DNA of 64,000 bases, from assembly GCF_000699445.3 (NCBI RefSeq), contig NC_067196.1, forward strand, positions 77,552,364 through 77,616,363, given 5' to 3'. The translations under genes were made by a program, and so were the position numbers. Under the pieces are notes generated by a model. That model ran no database searches and was not told the DNA's origin. It saw only the letters and a program-made list of their open reading frames with translations. This DNA comes from Schistosoma haematobium (Eukaryota; Platyhelminthes; Trematoda; Strigeidida; Schistosomatidae). Each line of letters begins with the position of its first letter. The first letter of the stretch is position 1. Positions 59,520-64,000 of this stretch are shown here, in pieces.

Positions 59520-59745
59520 TATTATGGTAGTCCTAGCTATGTATTTGGTAATTGGGAAACTGTACAGACTTTTCTCAGGAGACTACAAAAGCATGCAGAG
59601 TCATGAATGCTCACCTATGAGAAATTCGATACCAGGACAAAACAGGTATCTCATGCTTTCAGATTTTCAATGATGTTTAACATTGGTTGGTTCGTGGTCT
59701 CAATTAAAACTCAACGATCTTCATAACCCTATAGTGACAAAAGCA
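59520..59745 (+). repeat. SINE fragment with type-2 tail, plus strand
   Basis: 59625-59745 follows the 3' region and type-2 tail (CTCAATTAAAACTCAACGAT, then ATAACCCTATAGTGA). The part before it is too decayed to assign. Confidence 0.55.
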
Positions 59746-60292
59746 TTTCATCAATGAAAAATAATACAAGTGAATATACTAGTTATATTATATTAATGAC
59801 CAAATACAGTTCCATTCTCGTGTTAGATACATGAGATTAATAGAATGAAATGTCTATTCATAATAAATCACAAACCAATTACATAGTTATTATACAGATT
59901 GTTATCCAGTAATCAAATGACGTCGTTATTAAATTTTAAAAAGTGATTAAATTCATTAATTTGACCATGAAATTTTACTATAATAATAATAGTTGTGAAC
60001 TGAAATATAATACTGTAATTTTGATTTTTATAGCATTCTTTATAGTTTAACATAACTTTGTTCTCTTTTATACAGATTTAAGTTTACTGATAATAATGTT
60101 TTTTTACTGGTTAGCAGAAATATTCATAGTGACGATTTAAGGATATTTGGCATGTTTTAGTTTGACCAACCTGTCCCTCAAAATTGGTTGTGCTGGAGAG
60201 TATCAAATAATGTTAGATGAATGAAGACTATCATCAAGATGTCATAATACTATTTGATGAACAGAATATGATTAACACCAAGAACAACTATT
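59746..60292. other. AT-rich DNA, nothing recognised
   Basis: No supported feature. Confidence 0.4.
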
Positions 60293-60365
60293 TGAGATGA
60301 TGGAGATGATTTGTAGCTCAAGTTGATGATTTACATGGAGTTTTGTTCTCTGAGCTGGATAGTTT
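60293..60365 (-). repeat. Solitary PLE-associated terminal segment
   Basis: Reverse complement of the segment at 3930-4005: GGAGTTTTGTTCTCTGAGCT and GATTTGTAGCTCAAGTTGAT. Confidence 0.65.
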
Positions 60366-60962
60366 TGGTCCACTAAAGATCAACTATTTAAAACTAATTA
60401 ACTACGTCCATTTATTGATTTATATGAGTGAGGTGATATTATGAAAATAATTCAATTTACTTCAATTCTCATCCATAAAATCCAATCATTTTTATAAAGT
60501 AAACAACTATTTCACAGAGTAATGATACTAAGCAGTTATTGTGTAAAATTTGACATTTTTATATTACATCATATGGTTGAATTCGACGATAATAACCATA
60601 AGAATCATAGAATAATATATCACACCTACTCTCTATTTGATATAATTTTTTTAAGATCTAGCATTTTCATTCTGATTAATAAAAAACATCAGATGTTCAT
60701 AATGATTTGATTTTGTTATCACAAAACATCTATATCATACGTATGAACCATTTTTATTTCTTAATTCATCATATGTGTATTTGTGTTTATGAACAGATAT
60801 GTCTATGGGTTTTTTTTCCTCATTGTTACTTATCTCTCAACAAAGATTTTTGTTATCTATATAAGTCAAAATGACAAAGTTATCTAATACAAAATGTTAT
60901 GAAGAAAGATAAATAATTTGTTTATTAAATTTTCATTCATTGAGATGATTATCATTTTTTGG
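60366..60962. other. AT-rich DNA, nothing recognised
   Basis: No supported feature. Confidence 0.4.
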
Positions 60963-61527
60963 AGGTGTTGTTACAGAACTTAGGATCCAATGATAAGGCC
61001 TGCATTTGAAAAGAACTATTATTACGTTGTATTTTTAATGTCCAGTTCAGTTTCAACAATGAAATATATGAACAAAGTGATGGGATCACAATTAAGGTCT
61101 TCATTGGGTCTAATTTTAGCAGACTGTTTTATGGAAAAACTGGAAAACGACCAACGGCCGGGTTCCTTTAAGTAGAAAGAGAAATCTCATCCGCCCTTTA
61201 TGTTATCGAATACGTAGTACGGAATGCATTGACGAAGAACTAGCGTTCCTCAGGAAAACTTTGACGAAGGATGGCTATCCAGACAGCTTCATAGAGAAGA
61301 ATATGTAAAGAATAAGTGGTGACAAAAAATCTGGCTGTTCCGTCCCAAGGAAAAACCTCTATACAAATTTGGAATTTAAAGGTGATCGAACATCTGACGT
61401 ACTCAAAAGTCGTTTAACGACAGCGATTAAAAGAACATTCAGTGCGAAATAACTGCGAATAACCTTCACTAGTAGGAACTTATTTTCTTTATCCGTAAAA
61501 GATAAGCTTCCGCGTCTGGTCGCCTCC
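60963..61527 (+). pseudogene. Penelope-like RT and linker, decayed
   Basis: Readable pieces in order: FSFNNEIYEQS-like sequence around 61045-61080, then QLRSSLGLILADCFMEKLE (RT motif), CRIRSTECIDEELAFLRKTLTKDGYPDSFIEKNM, and LEFKGDRTSDVLKSRLTTAIKRTFSAK. These follow the order of a Penelope-like RT end and its connector to the GIY-YIG domain. Several stops and frameshifts separate the pieces. The 5' half of the RT is absent. Confidence 0.75.
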
Positions 61528-61869
61528 ATGTGCGTCTGCCAGTTCACCTGCTCTTGCGGGGCAAGGTACATTGGTCGTAGCCAGCGCTCGCTTTCAAGTC
61601 CGGTACGACAACACGTCCCAGTTTGGTTCTACAAGGGTGAGAGGAAAGCAGTTAGGAGTTCTATACTTGAACACCTGATCGACTGTAATCATTCTACGGA
61701 TCCGCAGTTTGATCTGAAGGTTATATATATGAAACGTTCAAAACTACCTAAATTTCTCCGTATCCAACCCCCAAAAATAGCCGAAGCTCCTACCATCCAT
61801 GAGCTCAAAGCAGAACTATGCGTACAGAAGAAGTATGTCCTATCGCCCTTAACGTTACCTTGGCCTTAA
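61528..61869 (+). pseudogene. Penelope-like GIY-YIG endonuclease domain
   Basis: A 113-codon open frame covers the whole domain. FTCSCG (6-11) occupies the GIY position, YIGRSQRSLSSPVRQH (14-29) is the YIG block with R17, and ILEHLIDCNH (46-55) carries the E48/H49 pair. The protein closes with APTIHELKAELCVQKKYVLSPLTLPWP. The paired cysteines before YIG are typical of Penelope-like proteins. The ATG is not a natural start: the frame is the intact end of a longer, broken ORF. In a live element this domain cuts target DNA. The 3' end of the element is near 62240, where a segment shared with 5346-5420 lies. Confidence 0.8.
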
Positions 61870-62240
61870 TAATAATAATAATTATTACTACTGCATTCCT
61901 CTTTATCTATGTCATATATTCTCATTATTTTATTCATAAGTGCCCATCATATCACCTTATTTATTTTTACACCTCTATGACCTTTAATGACCTTTAATTA
62001 TCGTAACGAAAACATTTTAATCATCTTATTACATTCACTAAATCTATTGTTATTATTCTTATTACGTAATCTAGTATTTTAATCTTTCTATTACGTCATA
62101 TTGGTTATTCGTGTTCACATTTCCTCACGGAATTAGTACTTTAACCAAAAAAGTTTTCATATCTATATATGATTGTACAGCTTGATAATAAATTCGTTGA
62201 AAAGAGATCCCTTCGCTGAACTTCGTGTTTTTGGTTTTTA
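61870..62240 (+). repeat. PLE 3' untranslated region and terminus
   Basis: AT-rich DNA after the PLE stop codon, ending with 62165-62240, which recurs inverted at 5346-5420 (GAGATCCCTTCGCTGAACTT). That shared terminus defines the likely element end. Confidence 0.6.
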
Positions 62241-62659
62241 ACTCATGGAACATAACAATTTATCAAATGATAGAACAAAAGTGTAAACAACTAATTGAAT
62301 TTCAGTCACAATTAAATTAAACTTTTGCTTCAATTATCATGTAAATGAGAGATATATAACTAATTCTTTATGTTCCAATTAACATTACAACACGCAATTT
62401 AACTGTCTGTTTCAAATAACCAATGATACGTTGAAATGTATAAGACTGATAATCAAGGAGAAAAATAAAACATTAAGGTTTCCAAATATGTTTTATTGAA
62501 TTAAAATACAAAGAGCTTAATTATATATTTTACTAATTAAAGTTATAGGTAAGCTCCAGTATTTATAATTAAAAAAAGTATTATGGTGAAATAATTAATG
62601 TTTAATGTTGAAATGATGTTTAAAGAGAAATTGCTATTTCCAAATACAATTCAGTTATA
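62241..62659. other. AT-rich DNA, nothing recognised
   Basis: No supported feature. Confidence 0.4.
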
Positions 62660-62852
62660 TGCTGAATAAATTAACAATGGTCTAGAGATTAAGCGATCGC
62701 GAGCGAGATCGAAAGTCCTGAGTTCGAGTGTTGCGTGTGGGATCGTAGATGCACACTGCCGAGGAGTCCCATACTAGGACGAAACTGCTGACCAATGCTT
62801 TCAGGTCTTCAATGGTAGTCTAGCTTAAATTGACACATGAGTTCGATTATTA
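62660..62852 (+). repeat. Hammerhead-SINE, plus strand
   Basis: A box and B box (GAGTTCGAGTG) are present. Hammerhead at about 62750-62800 has core CCGAGGA (one change) with perfect stem II GTCC/GGAC and GACGAAAC. The cleavage region is changed (GCTGACC). The 3' region ends near 62850. Confidence 0.8.
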
Positions 62853-63381
62853 AAATTAAGAAAGTACTTTTATGTCAGATAAGATTTTTTCTGTTATTTT
62901 GCATCATATAATGACTTTTTCTAAACAATTATTTTAAACTAGAATATAGTGATTTTCCCTAGTTAACTAAATGAACTCTGTGTATGAAATAACAAATTAT
63001 CGAGTTCAAATGACGGTACAACCTTTTTATACGAAAAAAGATTCTGTTCATTCATAACCCAGTAATTCTGTGACACGCAATGTACAGTTAAGAATTTTTG
63101 TTTTACAAAAATTACAAACTATATCCATAGGACGGGAGAGAAGTTTAACAATTAAGTTCCATATGTTCAGTGCAGTGAACTTTCCCAGTTTGTCTTTTTT
63201 TCTCAGTTTTTTCCTAGCAGACATTATTTCAGTTATACACTATACTTTTATGCAATATACCACATAACTCTAAACAACGAAGTTTATGTACATAATCTAA
63301 AATCTGGATATCTAGAAGGCGAAAATTAATGAAAAGAAATTTTAACGGATGATTTACAAGCTAAAGCTACACTTTATTAGC
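62853..63381. other. AT-rich DNA, nothing recognised
   Basis: No supported feature. Confidence 0.4.
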
Positions 63382-63635
63382 GAAGATGGTTAGTGGCTAG
63401 TAGTGTAATCTTAAACGCGCGTCCCGTCCTATTTGTGACTCATCAGCTGGATGTACCTGCATCTCGGAGGTGATGTTCGCTATGGGACTCGAACTCAGTA
63501 CCCTTCGCTCCAAACACCATTTCGTTCTCCAATTAGCTGCTGAGTCTTGATAGCAACTTGCTTGTGCAATGTGGTGAAGTTTAAATTCACTTGGTATTGT
63601 TTGCTTGATTATTCCCATATGCCAATATGAGACTA
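63382..63635. repeat. Head-to-head Sm-alpha pair
   Basis: 63382-63578 is a nearly complete minus-strand Sm-alpha: 3' part, hammerhead with canonical core CTGATGA but GGGA for GAAA, B box, head. About 63580-63635 matches the extreme 5' part of Sm-alpha in plus orientation (TTCACTTGGTATTGTTTGCT, as at 39455-39475). The 5' ends face each other. Confidence 0.7.
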
Positions 63636-63640
63636 ATGGA

Positions 63641-64000
63641 CGCCCTATGCTGCTCCATTGGGTAACAAGCGTAACTCTAGATTTCGATATCATTTCAATC
63701 TCGAAACATTTGTCGTCGGCACATGTAGAACTGCTATGTATATCATATCATACATTTTCTCGGGTATATGGAGTTTTATAAGTTTAATTCAATTATAAAT
63801 TGTAGAAACAAGGAAAGAGGGCTGTTAAGAATAATGCTTTAAGTTTGCACTTTTAATGAATTTTTCAAATATATCTATTATAGATTAATAAACCGGAAAT
63901 GTTCAAATTAGTTGATACATATGTACATAATAGCTTATAATTGAGGTTTGGAGTAAGAAGCCAATATCAATTTCTTAGCATCATATCACTAAATGGTCTT
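63641..64000 (-). repeat. Exact inverted copy of 45207-45566, runs off window
   Basis: By eye it is the exact reverse complement of 45207-45566. The left boundary is sharp, just after TGGA at 63640, and the right end is not reached. It starts with the last about 25 bp of an SR2 3' end (plus orientation) followed by that element's downstream flank. Confidence 0.9.

Noticed and set aside
1..64000. CRISPR arrays, operons, bacterial-type genes or plasmid features
   Set aside because: None seen; all repeats are of eukaryotic retroelement type.

Overview
The window is AT-rich nuclear DNA of a parasitic flatworm, most probably a schistosome (Schistosomatidae). Three things point there: many copies of tRNA-derived retroposons carrying hammerhead ribozymes (the Sm-alpha type and a relative with the core CTGAGGA), a non-LTR retrotransposon of the SR2/RTE kind with (TAAG)n tails, and Penelope-like elements (PLEs) with a GIY-YIG domain. 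Species cannot be fixed from this sequence alone.

Conventional gene content is very low. There is one intact tRNA gene, tRNA-Val(UAC) at 669-741, in a GC-richer island at the left end. There is one convincing protein gene, an intronless seven-transmembrane rhodopsin-type GPCR at 12707-14041 (minus strand). Two short exon-like segments (41690-41730 and 53591-53655) are weak candidates for parts of spliced genes. The rest is old intergenic or intronic DNA filled with retroelements.

Layout. 0-5.7 kb: tRNA island, a PLE C-terminal pseudogene folded head-to-head, SINE and SR2 fragments. 8-10 kb: two folded SINEs (one with a 14-bp target-site duplication) and a 55-bp SR2 stub with its own duplication. 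11.7-14.1 kb: an LTR-like repeat, then the GPCR. 14.5-21 kb: a dense nest of SINEs, one with an intact-looking hammerhead, and a 2.6-kb SR2 insertion with a 12-bp target-site duplication. That insertion contains 478 bp of foreign DNA copied almost perfectly from a site 2 kb away. 22-30 kb: LTR-like repeats, including a large inverted pair at 25.4-27.0 kb, and two near full-length SINEs. 31-46 kb: scattered SR2, Sm-alpha and SINE fragments, several SR2 copies with the twin-priming layout. 47-50 kb and 61-62 kb: decayed PLEs. 55.8-57 kb: an SR2 copy lacking most of its endonuclease and all of its RT. 63.6-64 kb: an exact inverted copy of 45.2-45.6 kb, running off the window.

The main theme is how the retroelements insert. 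About a dozen SINE or PLE loci are two partial copies joined head-to-head (minus arm left, plus arm right, 3' tails outward), never tail-to-tail. The SR2 copies add twin-primed inversions, one probable template-jump chimera and internal deletion. No coherent new host system of several genes was seen.
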